A stretch of DNA of 64,000 nt from contig NZ_JAIOAO010000006.1 of the NCBI RefSeq assembly GCF_021190955.1, positions 186,001-250,000 of the forward strand, in the 5' to 3' direction. Position numbers and translations under genes: made by a program. The notes under the pieces were generated by a model, which was not told where the DNA came from, did no database searches, and saw only the letters and a list, made by a program, of their open reading frames with translations. Below are positions 7,934 through 16,888 of this stretch, in pieces (position 1 is the stretch's first letter; each line of letters opens with the position of its first letter). This DNA is from Parachryseolinea silvisoli (GTDB lineage: Bacteria > Bacteroidota > Bacteroidia > Cytophagales > Cyclobacteriaceae).

Positions 7934-10078
7934 ATGAGGATTGTGAGCCGCTTTTTGTATTGCTGTCTGCTGGTATTTTTTCTTTCGGATGCTGCACACG
8001 CCGAGGAGCTGTCGGTTTTTGAAGAGAATGGAAAGGTGGGGTTGAAAGATAACCAGGGCAAGGTACTGATTCCGGCGAAGTACGATGCACTGGGATGGAG
8101 CGACGGCCGCTTTTCGGTCATTGATCAAACTATTGGCTATAAGCTGAATGGCCGCTGGGGTCTGATCAGCATTACCAACCGCACGCTCACCAAAAACGAA
8201 TACGAAGAAATTCTTCCCGGCGATGGGTCTGTGCTCATTGCCCGCAAGCAAGTACAACCCCATGTGCTGCGCGTCGCCACGGGCTGTCTGAATACAGCGG
8301 GCAAGGAGATCATCTCTTTTCAATACGACGGCCTGAAGCTTGCCTCGCTGCGGGCCATTGTCTTTAGCAAAAGCGGCAACACCTATAAATATGGGTTGCT
8401 GTCACTGGATAACCGCACCATCATTCCTCAACAGTATCAAAGCATCTACCCCATTGGCAGCTTGCGTTTTGCCGTGGCGAACTTTGACGACAAGATTGCC
8501 ATCTTCACGGAGACCGGTCGCCAGCTTACCGGCTTTACAATCGACCGCATTGCACCGTTCACCAAGCACTACGCCACCATTTATCAAAATGGCATGCAGG
8601 GCGTGATCGATCGCGACGGACAAATAAAAGTGCAGCCGCGGTACCGCGGCATTGCCATTCTGGAAGATGGTACCGTGAAAGCGCGTGAGGCCGATGAGTG
8701 GCAATTCCTGAACGGTCAGAACAAGCTCACACAAAAGGTGCAGGCCGACGCATTGTATCCGGTCGCGCCGAACCGGTTGAAAGTAATGCAGGGCGGCATG
8801 TTGCAACTGACGGACCTTTCGCTGAAGCCGCTATCGCCGCAGCAATACACCACTATTGCACCCTTTCAACATGGTAAGGCCCTGGTGAAGGTGCAAAACA
8901 AATATGGACTGATCAATTTGTCAGGTCGTACACTTATACAACCGACGCACGACAGCCTGGTACTCGTGCTGACGCACCACCGCGCGTTGGCGGGTCAGCG
9001 CCAGGGTACCCGGTATAGCTGGACTTTAACCGATACAACGGGTACGCGCTTGTCGTCGAAGTCATACGATTACATCGACCACTTTGACGGCACCTACTTT
9101 ATGGTCCGCAGCCGCGGCTACGCCGGCACCATGGATCTGGCAGGGCGCGAGGTCGTGCCATGCACGTATGATTCGGTGTTGCAGACCAAAGACAACTTGC
9201 TGGTGGTAAAGTTTCGCGGGCAGTATGGCATTATCAATCAACGCGAGGAGTGGATCGTTACGCCGCGGGCGTCGAAGCTGTTTTTGCTCGGGCACGACCG
9301 CTACATTGAGCAGACGCCGCGCACGCGTTTCCTGAAGTCGCTGGACGGCATCGTCATTTATTTTACCGAGAACCCACTGACGTATTACCCCGACTACATC
9401 CTGGAGCTGCTGCCGTCGGGCACGCTGTGGAAAATCGACATGAACGGCCGCATTGCCGACCGGCGCGTATTTCCCACCGAGGCGCTGGAAAAGATCTATG
9501 AAGAAAGCGAAGGGCTGCGGGCCATTCGCAAGAACGGCAAGTATGGCTTTATCGACAACCTGGGACGGCTGCGCATTGCCAACCGGTATGAAGGTGTAAA
9601 ACAATTCAGCGAGACCCTGGCACCTGCCATGATTCGCGGGCACTGGGGCTTTATCAACCACGACGATCAGATCGCCATTCAGCCGGTATACGACGAGGTA
9701 TCAGGTTTTCAGAATGGCTTTGCGCTCGTGAAACAAAAAGGCTTCGCCGGCATCGTCGACAAAACGGGCCGGCTATTGTTACCGACCCGCTATGACGATA
9801 TTACTGTACTCCCTACGCGCAACCTGCTGATCCGCAGTAACGGTCTGGTAGGACTGGCGGACAACACCGGCAAAATCCTGATTCAACCCAAGTACCAGCA
9901 ACTGGAAGATACCGGCAAGGGCTTTGCCGTGGTCGAGCGCGAGGGCACTTATGGCGTCATTACTTTGCAAGGCATCAGCACCGTGCCCATGATCTATGAC
10001 ACGATTGTATACGATCCCTTTAACAACGTCTTCCTGGCGTTGAAGAAGTCGCCGTGGCAAAACCTGACGGTTAATTAA
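7934..10078 (+). CDS. Secreted WG-repeat (KWG leptospira-type) protein
   Basis: A 714-residue protein with a Sec signal peptide (MRIVSRFLYCCLLVFF, cleavage near AHAEE). It is followed by about fifteen tandem repeats of the type NGKYGFIDNLGRLRIANRYEGV, that is, G-x-W/Y-G-hydrophobic-I-D-x-x-G-K-x-hydrophobic-I-P/Q-x-x-Y-D. These WG repeats form short beta elements in exported proteins of unknown function. The ATG at 7934 was preferred to a TTG at 7925 because it starts the signal peptide and the TTG overlaps the promoter element. The gene ends exactly where the convergent membrane protein gene ends. Confidence 0.85.
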   Translation: MRIVSRFLYCCLLVFFLSDAAHAEELSVFEENGKVGLKDNQGKVLIPAKYDALGWSDGRFSVIDQTIGYKLNGRWGLISITNRTLTKNEYEEILPGDGSVLIARKQVQPHVLRVATGCLNTAGKEIISFQYDGLKLASLRAIVFSKSGNTYKYGLLSLDNRTIIPQQYQSIYPIGSLRFAVANFDDKIAIFTETGRQLTGFTIDRIAPFTKHYATIYQNGMQGVIDRDGQIKVQPRYRGIAILEDGTVKAREADEWQFLNGQNKLTQKVQADALYPVAPNRLKVMQGGMLQLTDLSLKPLSPQQYTTIAPFQHGKALVKVQNKYGLINLSGRTLIQPTHDSLVLVLTHHRALAGQRQGTRYSWTLTDTTGTRLSSKSYDYIDHFDGTYFMVRSRGYAGTMDLAGREVVPCTYDSVLQTKDNLLVVKFRGQYGIINQREEWIVTPRASKLFLLGHDRYIEQTPRTRFLKSLDGIVIYFTENPLTYYPDYILELLPSGTLWKIDMNGRIADRRVFPTEALEKIYEESEGLRAIRKNGKYGFIDNLGRLRIANRYEGVKQFSETLAPAMIRGHWGFINHDDQIAIQPVYDEVSGFQNGFALVKQKGFAGIVDKTGRLLLPTRYDDITVLPTRNLLIRSNGLVGLADNTGKILIQPKYQQLEDTGKGFAVVEREGTYGVITLQGISTVPMIYDTIVYDPFNNVFLALKKSPWQNLTVN

Positions 10079-10816
10079 TCATGCGATGTTGGCCGACAGC
10101 CGGGCGACGATCACTTGCCGTTGCTCACGGTGGCCGCAGTAACTACAGCGGTAATGTTGTAACATTTCCCCTTCGTCTGACAGTGTCGGTGCCTGGGCGA
10201 TGTCCTCGTGATGAATCTTGAGGGTGAAGTAGCCGCATTCCGAGCACTCCTCGGCATGTTGATAAGCGCTGTATTTTTCGATCTTCTTATAACCTGTTTT
10301 ATCATCCAGCCAGATGTCGTAGTCGATCGAGTGCACCTTGCCATCCTCCACCTGTTCTTTCTCCAGGTGATGCTCCTCCTCCGACTCGGCCAGCTTGCGC
10401 ATAATGTTGCCGTCAGGCGAGGTACGCGGCGTATTGCGCAGTTTGTACAGGCGGCGTTCGAGCTTGCCGGGGTAATAAATACGCACCAGGCTGAAGAAAA
10501 CAAAGTAAGCAATGATCACAAAGCTTACCGATATGAACAGGCGTACATAGAACCAGCGGTGGCCTTCTTCCTGTATGGCCTGTGAGCCGATGGTGTTGCC
10601 AAAGAAGGCCGCCGCAAATACCACCATCATAACCGAGTACCAGAAATACCGGACTTCGTGCAGGTTTACATAATCATACTTCGCTTTGTAGTCTTTGAGC
10701 ATAGCGATGCGAAGCTCATGATACGCCAGAAGCAGGATGGCCATGCCCATGCAGACCGCCGCACCAGCATACATGTAGCCGTGCCACGAATCCAAAAAAG
10801 AAGACGTAATTTCCAT
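10079..10816 (-). CDS. Membrane protein with C-terminal zinc ribbon
   Basis: A 245-residue protein of unknown function, started at the ATG at 10816 because the preceding in-frame codons resemble noncoding sequence. It has three predicted membrane helices (about residues 12-32, 58-78 and 92-112) and a charged linker. The C-terminal domain carries two CxxC pairs (CSECG and CSYCG, about residues 195-232), a likely zinc ribbon. The linker region resembles a dimerising helix rich in Glu and Lys. It lies between the WG-repeat gene and fabI and is divergent from fabI. I do not recognise the family. Confidence 0.7.
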   Translation of the reverse strand: MEITSSFLDSWHGYMYAGAAVCMGMAILLLAYHELRIAMLKDYKAKYDYVNLHEVRYFWYSVMMVVFAAAFFGNTIGSQAIQEEGHRWFYVRLFISVSFVIIAYFVFFSLVRIYYPGKLERRLYKLRNTPRTSPDGNIMRKLAESEEEHHLEKEQVEDGKVHSIDYDIWLDDKTGYKKIEKYSAYQHAEECSECGYFTLKIHHEDIAQAPTLSDEGEMLQHYRCSYCGHREQRQVIVARLSANIA

Positions 10817-10994
10817 AGACGCTGAATGTTTATGTTTCAAAGAAATATAAGAAAAAAACGCGTTATTTTCTCGTTTCAAACGGTGTAGAAGGTACACTGG
10901 TACCGTTCTGCACCGCAACTTTAATTCTTGTTTTTTGCGGATGTATTGTAATATTGCGGCTTAACTAACACCACATCAGTTTAATTTATAAGCT

Positions 10995-11807
10995 ATGGCT
11001 AACAACTTACTGAAAGGCAAACGCGGCATCATTTTCGGTGCACTGGACGAAAACTCCATTGCCTGGAAAACAGCGCTGAAAGTAAAGGAAGAGGGGGGTG
11101 TGTTCACCCTGACCAACGCCCCCATTGCGATGCGCCTTGGCAAGATCAACGAGCTGGCGAAGGAATGCAATGCGGAAGTTATTCCCGCAGATGCCACGTC
11201 TGAAGCAGACCTCGCGAACCTCTTTACCAAATCGCAGGAGGTATTGGGTGGCAAGATCGACTTCGTGCTGCACTCCATTGGCATGAGCCCCAACATCCGC
11301 AAAGAGAAGCCTTATGGCGACCTGAACTACGAGTGGTTCCAAAAGACGCTCGACATTTCGGCGCTGTCGTTTCATAAAGTGCTGCAGACCGCCGAGAAGC
11401 TGGACGCCCTCAACGAGTGGGCATCGGTGCTCGCCCTGAGCTACATTGCCGCGCAACGGTCGTACCCCGACTATACCGACATGGCACAAGCGAAAGCCAT
11501 GCTGGAGTCGATTGCCCGCAGCTACGGTGCGCGTTATGCCAAACTGAAAAAGGTGCGTGTTAACACCATTTCACAGTCGCCTACCCGTACCACGGCCGGC
11601 TCGGGCATTTCGGGCTTCGACGTGTTCTTTGACTTTGCCAACATGATGTCGCCGCTGGGCAACGCTTCTGCCGAAGATTGCGCCGCCTACATCACCGTGA
11701 TGTTCTCTGACTTCACACGCATGGTGACCATGCAAAACCTGATGCACGACGGTGGTTTCTCTGCTTCGGGTATTACCGAAGAGATCGTCGAGCGCCTCAG
11801 CAAATAA
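10995..11807 (+). CDS. fabI: Enoyl-[acyl-carrier-protein] reductase (NADH)
   Basis: FabI reduces trans-2-enoyl-ACP in the last step of each fatty-acid elongation cycle. The 270-residue protein shows the FabI form of the SDR fold. It starts with a divergent cofactor loop GALDENSIAWK, with DFVLHSIG at about residues 89-96. The catalytic pair Tyr150 and Tyr160 and Lys167 are in SYIAAQ...PDYTDMAQAKA, matching the FabI spacing of ten and seven. The C-terminal TAGSGISGF substrate loop is present. It appears monocistronic and is followed by a strong terminator. Confidence 0.95.
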   Translation: MANNLLKGKRGIIFGALDENSIAWKTALKVKEEGGVFTLTNAPIAMRLGKINELAKECNAEVIPADATSEADLANLFTKSQEVLGGKIDFVLHSIGMSPNIRKEKPYGDLNYEWFQKTLDISALSFHKVLQTAEKLDALNEWASVLALSYIAAQRSYPDYTDMAQAKAMLESIARSYGARYAKLKKVRVNTISQSPTRTTAGSGISGFDVFFDFANMMSPLGNASAEDCAAYITVMFSDFTRMVTMQNLMHDGGFSASGITEEIVERLSK

Positions 11808-11817
11808 AATCGTTACT

Positions 11818-11860
11818 CCCTGGCCGGCGGGTACCCCCTTTCCGGCCAGGGTTCTTTTTT
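11818..11860 (+). terminator. Intrinsic terminator after fabI
   Basis: A perfect 10-bp stem CCCTGGCCGG (11818-11827) and CCGGCCAGGG (11842-11851) is followed by TTCTTTTTT. It ends 14 bases before the ispE start, so ispE would need its own promoter or read-through. Confidence 0.85.
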
Positions 11861-11874
11861 AAACCTCCGCCGGC

Positions 11875-12687
11875 ATGGTTGCCTTCCCGCCCTGTAAGAT
11901 CAATCTCGGTCTCCACATTCTCTACAAAAGAACCGACGGATACCATGCGCTGGAGACCTGTTTTTACCCCGTGCCGTGGACGGACATTCTAGAGGTGATC
12001 CCTTCCGACACGTTGGCCTTCTCTCAGTCGGGCGACGCCATTCCCGGCGATCCCCACGACAACCTCTGCCTGCGGGCGTACCATCTGCTGCAAAAAGATT
12101 TTACACTGCCGCCGGTCCGCATTCACCTGCACAAGATCATTCCTACCGGCGCCGGCCTGGGGGGAGGGTCGTCTGACGGCGCCTATACGTTGCGCCTTCT
12201 CAACGACCTTTTCAATCTCAACCTGGCGCCTACCGCCCTGGCGGCGTATGCCGCGCAGCTGGGCAGCGACTGTGCTTTCTTCACCCAGGACACGCCACAG
12301 CTCGGCACCGGCCGGGGAGAGATCCTAAACCCTGTTGACATCTCGTTAAAGGGCAGGTTTTTGGTATTGGCCAAGCCGCCCATTCACGTTTCCACCGCCG
12401 AGGCGTACGCCGGCATAACGCCCGCGACACCAGCAACCGGTCTGACACAAATATTGGCGCAAGAACCGTTGGCAGCCTGGAAAGAAAAGCTTCACAACGA
12501 CTTCGAGGCCTCTGTTTTTGCACGCCACCCTCCGATTCAGGCCCTGAAAGAAAAATTGTATCGCGCAGGCGCCGTGTATGCCAGCATGAGCGGATCAGGC
12601 GCGGCCGTGTTTGGCATTTTTGACCAGGGCGTAGACCTGGCCTTTGATCCGGGCGTGGCGCATTGGTCGGGTGTGCTGCCCCGCTGA
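11875..12687 (+). CDS. ispE: 4-diphosphocytidyl-2-C-methyl-D-erythritol kinase
   Basis: IspE phosphorylates CDP-methylerythritol in the MEP pathway to isoprenoids. The 270-residue protein carries the conserved start CKINLGL (Lys8) with GYH at residues 22-24. The GHMP glycine-rich ATP loop PTGAGLGGGSSD is at about residues 90-101. LGSDCAFF (Asp132, catalytic) and the C-terminal MSGSGAAVFGIF loop are also present. The start is the first ATG after the fabI terminator. No other MEP genes are in the window. Confidence 0.93.
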   Translation: MVAFPPCKINLGLHILYKRTDGYHALETCFYPVPWTDILEVIPSDTLAFSQSGDAIPGDPHDNLCLRAYHLLQKDFTLPPVRIHLHKIIPTGAGLGGGSSDGAYTLRLLNDLFNLNLAPTALAAYAAQLGSDCAFFTQDTPQLGTGRGEILNPVDISLKGRFLVLAKPPIHVSTAEAYAGITPATPATGLTQILAQEPLAAWKEKLHNDFEASVFARHPPIQALKEKLYRAGAVYASMSGSGAAVFGIFDQGVDLAFDPGVAHWSGVLPR

Positions 12688-12751
12688 GGTATATATTCCC
12701 CCGCCGGTATTGCTTTTTGCCGCCGTGTACCGTCTGTATGCAGGGCATTTT

Positions 12752-12759
12752 TATCTTTG
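12752..12759 (+). promoter_or_regulatory. TAnnTTTG promoter element upstream of the EVE-domain gene
   Basis: TATCTTTG is a perfect -7 match placed about 40 bases before the ATG at 12800, in the gap after ispE. No clear -33 TTTG is seen. Confidence 0.35.
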
Positions 12760-12799
12760 CCGCTTTCTTGTAATTTTAGAATTAACTGTAACCGAAAGC

Positions 12800-13204
12800 A
12801 TGAATTACTGGCTGGTAAAAAGTGAACCGAGCGTATACTCCTTTGATGACCTGGTACGCGACAAAAAGACGGGATGGGATGGCGTACGTAACTATGCGGC
12901 ACGCCTGAACCTGAAGGCCATGAAGAAAGGCGACCTGGCCTTTGTGTACCACAGCATGGAAGACAAGGCCGTTGTCGGCATTGCCCGCATTACGAAGGAA
13001 GCTTACCCCGATCCAAAAGATGAGAATTGGGTAGCCGTGGAGCTGGCGCCGGATAAAAAATTGAAAAAACCAGTGACGCTTGCACAAATCAAAGCCGATA
13101 AGCGTTTAAAAGATATGGCGCTGGTGAAGCTGTCTCGCCTTTCCGTACAGCCCGTTAAGCGTGAAGAATTTGATATGGTTATAGCCTTAAGCGAAGAAAA
13201 ATGA
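12800..13204 (+). CDS. EVE-domain protein
   Basis: A 134-residue single-domain protein with the EVE fold (PUA-like). Marks are the start NYWLVKSEPSVYSFDDL, the phrase WDGVRNYAARLNLKAMKKGD and AFVYHSMEDKAVVGIARI. EVE domains read modified bases in DNA or RNA. The start at 12800 is where the family begins; an upstream in-frame ATG lies inside ispE. Its TGA overlaps the ATG of the next gene (ATGA at 13201-13204), so the two are probably co-translated, although the next gene is an exported protein with no obvious link. Confidence 0.9.
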   Translation: MNYWLVKSEPSVYSFDDLVRDKKTGWDGVRNYAARLNLKAMKKGDLAFVYHSMEDKAVVGIARITKEAYPDPKDENWVAVELAPDKKLKKPVTLAQIKADKRLKDMALVKLSRLSVQPVKREEFDMVIALSEEK

Positions 13205-14808
13205 GAAGGAATGTACACCGTACAGGGTGGATGCTGGTCTTGCTGACCGTCCTCGGTGCGCCAGCCACTACGGGTTGGGCCCAGGTGCAGCAACCACACC
13301 GCTTTGAGCGGGAACAAAAAAATTCCGACGACTACTACAATGTCATCTCCCTCAAGGAAGAGGGTCTCGCCCTTTACCGCGAGCGTGACAAATACAAAAA
13401 CAGCAATCGCATCTGGGAGCTGCTGCTGCTCGACACCGCGCTGCAAGAAAAGCGCGTGGTGGAGCTCGAGATCAAAGAGCGGTATAAAATGGTCGGCTAC
13501 GAGGTAACGGCGGGGCAGCTGTACTTTTTGTACCGCACCGGTGAGACTACGCGCAACGACTTCGAGCTGGTGCGCGTGACGCTGGCATCGGGTGAATACA
13601 CGCGGTATTCCATCAAGCCCGACCTCGACTTTAAGCTCACCCATTTTAGCAAGGCCGGCGGCAGCTTTGCCTTTGGTGGCTATGTTAACAACGAACCGGC
13701 TATCTTTTTATACGAGCTCGAGACAGGCAACCGGAAGGTCGTGCCGGGCTTCTTCCAGAAAGATACCGAGCTGGTAGACCTGCGCACCAATCAGAACGGC
13801 ACCTTCAACACCGTCACGATCGACCGCGGTAGCAAAGGCGATCGTTTTATGCTGTTCCGCACGTTTGACGGCAGCGGCGAGCTGCTATTGGAAGACCGTG
13901 TGCCCATCGAAGAAAACCGTACGCTGCAGACGGGCATTACCAGCACGCTGGAACGTGAAGACCTGGTGTTGCTCGGCACCTGGGGCGAGCGCAACTCCAA
14001 ACAATCCAACGGCTTCTATTCCCTGGTGGTCGATCCCTTTAATGAACAGAAGATCCGCTACTTCAGCTTTGGCGAGCTGACGCATTACCTGGAGTATCTC
14101 TCCCCCAAGCGCATGAAGAAGATCCAGGAAGACACCCGGGAAGACCTGGCCGCCAACAAGATCCCAAACTACATCAACTATGTCATGCCGTTTAAGCTCA
14201 ACGAATACCGGGATGGCTACCTGCTGCTGGCGGAAGTGTATACACCCTCCAGCAATTTGAATCCGTACTACAGCAACCCCTATTATTATAATCCCTATTC
14301 CTACAGCCCCTACGGTTCTTATGGCATGTATGGCCCTGGTTATTATTATCCGGGCATGGGGCGTATGTACCGGCCGTATGCGTATGGCAACAACGTTAAG
14401 AATAACGACGACATTAAGAGCAGCGAGACCGTGTTGCTGGCCTTTGACGCGGCCGGCAAAGTGAAGTGGGATCACAGCCTGAAGCTGGAAGACATCAAGC
14501 TGCCCTCGGTAGAGCAGGTGGCGGACTTCAGCCTGAAGAACGGCCACGTACATTTGCTCTATAAAAACGAATCGGACCTGATGGTAAAGTCCATTCCGTT
14601 AAAGGAAGATACTACGCAACTGCTGCAGGAGAAGATCAAGCTCCTGGATCCGGTCGACGAAATACGTTCGGAGAAAGAAGGCGAAGGAAGTGTTCGGCAT
14701 TGGTACGACAACACATTCTATGTATGGGGCTACCAAACCATTCGCAATGTTACGAAGACCGATCGCGTGCGCGACGTGTTCTATATCAACAAAGTGGTGG
14801 TACATTAA
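13201..14808 (+). CDS. Exported protein with Tyr/Pro-rich insert, paralog of the next gene
   Basis: A 535-residue protein of unrecognised family. It has a Sec signal peptide (cleavage near GWAQV) and then a series of beta-strand-like segments (RNDFELVRVTLASGEY, GGSFAFGGYVNNEPAIFLYEL) that suggest a propeller or beta-solenoid. At about residues 352-398 an insert of mostly Tyr, Pro, Gly, Ser, Asn and Met interrupts this. The C-terminus ends with VFYINKVVVH, close to VFFINKISSR in the next gene, and many blocks between agree, so the two are tandem paralogs. It is coupled to the EVE gene by a 4-bp overlap. Confidence 0.75.
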   Translation: MRRNVHRTGWMLVLLTVLGAPATTGWAQVQQPHRFEREQKNSDDYYNVISLKEEGLALYRERDKYKNSNRIWELLLLDTALQEKRVVELEIKERYKMVGYEVTAGQLYFLYRTGETTRNDFELVRVTLASGEYTRYSIKPDLDFKLTHFSKAGGSFAFGGYVNNEPAIFLYELETGNRKVVPGFFQKDTELVDLRTNQNGTFNTVTIDRGSKGDRFMLFRTFDGSGELLLEDRVPIEENRTLQTGITSTLEREDLVLLGTWGERNSKQSNGFYSLVVDPFNEQKIRYFSFGELTHYLEYLSPKRMKKIQEDTREDLAANKIPNYINYVMPFKLNEYRDGYLLLAEVYTPSSNLNPYYSNPYYYNPYSYSPYGSYGMYGPGYYYPGMGRMYRPYAYGNNVKNNDDIKSSETVLLAFDAAGKVKWDHSLKLEDIKLPSVEQVADFSLKNGHVHLLYKNESDLMVKSIPLKEDTTQLLQEKIKLLDPVDEIRSEKEGEGSVRHWYDNTFYVWGYQTIRNVTKTDRVRDVFYINKVVVH

Positions 14809-16300
14809 CCTGTTCTTTTGGCTGGCAGCCACGGTTTGCCAGGCACAGGTAGAGCAATCTGCCCGGTACGAAATTCCCATGCTCGGTTTCGGCCAGCCAT
14901 TTGAAATTGTGCCTGCCTTTCAGAATGGCCTCTTTTTATACCGCCGCCTGACCGGCATTCCCAACGAGCCCAACGACCAGCTCGAGATTCAAAAATTAGA
15001 CACGGCGTTCAATCCAACGTGGCACGGCTACCTGGCTGTACAGAAAAAATACCTGTTAGTAGGACGCAAGGCAGATGCCGATTATTTATACCTGCTGTTT
15101 CACTACGTCGACTTTAGCCGCAACGACCTGGAAATGTTCGCCCTGGAACAAGGCACGGGTCGATACGTGCGCCATGTTATCAAGAACTTTATTCCTTTCA
15201 ACCCGTCGGAGTTTCAAGTGACAAAAGAAGGTGTTCTGCTGGGCGGGTACTTTAACAAGATACCCGTGGTGATCTTTTATTCCTTTGACACGCAGAAGTC
15301 GCGGCTGCTGCCCGGATTGCAAAGTGACATCGGCGAGCTTACGCACATCAAGGTGCATACCGACGGCAGCTTTGACGTGTTGGTGAGCGCGCGAAACTTG
15401 CAGGGCACACGCACGATCTGGGTAAAGAGCTACAACGCGCAGGCGGACCTGATCCGCAACCTGCCGCTGGAACCGGAGGACAACAAGAACCTGCTCTTTG
15501 CCCGCTCGCTTAAAACGGCGAACAACATGCAGGTGATTGCAGGCGTGTATGGGTCGCGTAATTCAGAATATTCCAAAGGCATCTTCATGGCCAGCATCGA
15601 CCCCTCGGGCCTGCAGCAGATCCGGTATTACAACTTTGGCGACCTGCAAAACTTCTTTAAGTACATGAAGGCGGGGCGGGAAAAGCGCGTGCGTGAGCGC
15701 ATTGCCCGGCGACGCATTCGTGGCAAGAAGATCCGTTTTAACTACCGGTTTATGGTGCACGAGCTGGTGCCGTATAAAAACCAGTATGTGTTGCTGGGCG
15801 AGGCGTTCTATCCGCACTATACGTCGGCGGGGGCGGGCTATTCAGGCTTTTTTATGCCCAACACCATGGGCCGCAACAACTACGTGCGCGACGGCCGGAT
15901 TTTTGACGGCTACAATTACACCCACGCGGTGGTGATGGGCTTTGACAACGACGGCAACCTGCAGTGGGACAATAGTTTTGAAATTAATGACGTCAAGACG
16001 TACACGCTCGAACAGTTTGTGAAACTGGAGCCTCACACCGATAAGATCGACCTGCTGTACATGTTCCGCAACGAGCTGCGGACCAAAGTCATTCAGGGCA
16101 ACGAGGTGCTGGAAGGCAAGACATCGGAAATTATCCGCACAGGCCGGGAGAACGAAATTACACGGATGGACGAGAGCAACACCTCGCGGCTGGACTATTG
16201 GTATGGCAACTACTTCTACGCCTACGGCGTCCAGGACGTCTTTAGCCCCGAATCGGGCAAGCGCAAGGTCTTTTTCATCAACAAAATCAGCAGCCGGTAG
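14747..16300 (+). CDS. Exported protein, tandem paralog of the preceding gene
   Basis: About 517 residues, of unknown function. The start is uncertain. The ATG at 14747 lies inside the preceding gene but gives a plausible signal peptide (positive start, hydrophobic INLFFWLAATV, cleavage near CQAQV). A non-ATG start near 14804, at the end of the previous gene, is the alternative. Shared blocks with the paralog include RNDLEMFALEQGTGRYVRHV, FGDLQNFFKYM and a final VFFINK. Where the paralog has its Tyr-rich insert, this one has a shorter Gly/Tyr segment (YTSAGAGYSGFFMPN). Confidence 0.7.
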   Translation: MLRRPIACATCSISTKWWYINLFFWLAATVCQAQVEQSARYEIPMLGFGQPFEIVPAFQNGLFLYRRLTGIPNEPNDQLEIQKLDTAFNPTWHGYLAVQKKYLLVGRKADADYLYLLFHYVDFSRNDLEMFALEQGTGRYVRHVIKNFIPFNPSEFQVTKEGVLLGGYFNKIPVVIFYSFDTQKSRLLPGLQSDIGELTHIKVHTDGSFDVLVSARNLQGTRTIWVKSYNAQADLIRNLPLEPEDNKNLLFARSLKTANNMQVIAGVYGSRNSEYSKGIFMASIDPSGLQQIRYYNFGDLQNFFKYMKAGREKRVRERIARRRIRGKKIRFNYRFMVHELVPYKNQYVLLGEAFYPHYTSAGAGYSGFFMPNTMGRNNYVRDGRIFDGYNYTHAVVMGFDNDGNLQWDNSFEINDVKTYTLEQFVKLEPHTDKIDLLYMFRNELRTKVIQGNEVLEGKTSEIIRTGRENEITRMDESNTSRLDYWYGNYFYAYGVQDVFSPESGKRKVFFINKISSR

Positions 16301-16323
16301 CCCGGGGGCGCGGTGTAAATTGC

Positions 16324-16331
16324 TATATTTG
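16324..16331 (+). promoter_or_regulatory. TAnnTTTG promoter element of pyrR
   Basis: TATATTTG matches the -7 consensus exactly and ends eight bases before the pyrR ATG. The transcript would have almost no 5' leader, which leaves no room for a PyrR-type attenuator here. No -33 TTTG is visible. Confidence 0.4.
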
Positions 16332-16339
16332 CCCGCCGT

Positions 16340-16882
16340 ATGCAGAAAAAACTTATCCTTGACACCGACCTCCTCGATATCACGATAAGTCGTCTTTGTC
16401 AGCAATTGATTGAAAATCACGGTTCTTTTTCTGAAACGGTGGTCATCGGCATGCAGCCCCGGGGCATTTATGTGGCCGAGATCATTCACCAGAAGCTGGA
16501 AAAGCTGGTGAAGACAAAAATTCCGCTGGGCTACCTGGATGCTACTTTTCACCGCGACGACTTCCGCCGCCGCGAGATTCCGGTGAAGGCCAATGAAACG
16601 CGCATTGAGTTCACCGTCGAAAACAAGAAAGTGCTGCTGGTAGACGACGTGCTCTTTACAGGCCGTACCATTCGCGCGGCCATGGACGCTATGATCACCT
16701 TTGGGCGTCCCAAGAAAGTAGAATTACTCGTTCTGATAGACCGGAAATATACACGCGAGCTGCCGGTAGCGGCTGACTATGTCGGCAAGGCTGTGAACAC
16801 GCTTACGTCGCAGCGCGTGCTGGTGGAGCTGGAAGCACAAGGGCATAAACAAAATAAAATCTGGTTGATCAATAAGGATTAA
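16340..16882 (+). CDS. pyrR: PyrR: uracil phosphoribosyltransferase / pyrimidine regulator
   Basis: The 180-residue protein has the PRPP-binding motif VLLVDDVLFTGRT at residues 98-110 and the PyrR phrases GMQPRGIYVAEII and DATFHRDDFRRR. In Bacillus, PyrR binds pyr mRNA in the presence of UMP and also has weak UPRTase activity. Here the gene is six bases upstream of pyrB, fitting a pyrimidine operon. There is no space for a PyrR-binding leader before pyrR or between the two genes, so an RNA-binding role in this operon is doubtful. Confidence 0.92.
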   Translation: MQKKLILDTDLLDITISRLCQQLIENHGSFSETVVIGMQPRGIYVAEIIHQKLEKLVKTKIPLGYLDATFHRDDFRRREIPVKANETRIEFTVENKKVLLVDDVLFTGRTIRAAMDAMITFGRPKKVELLVLIDRKYTRELPVAADYVGKAVNTLTSQRVLVELEAQGHKQNKIWLINKD

Positions 16883-16888
16883 AGGGCT

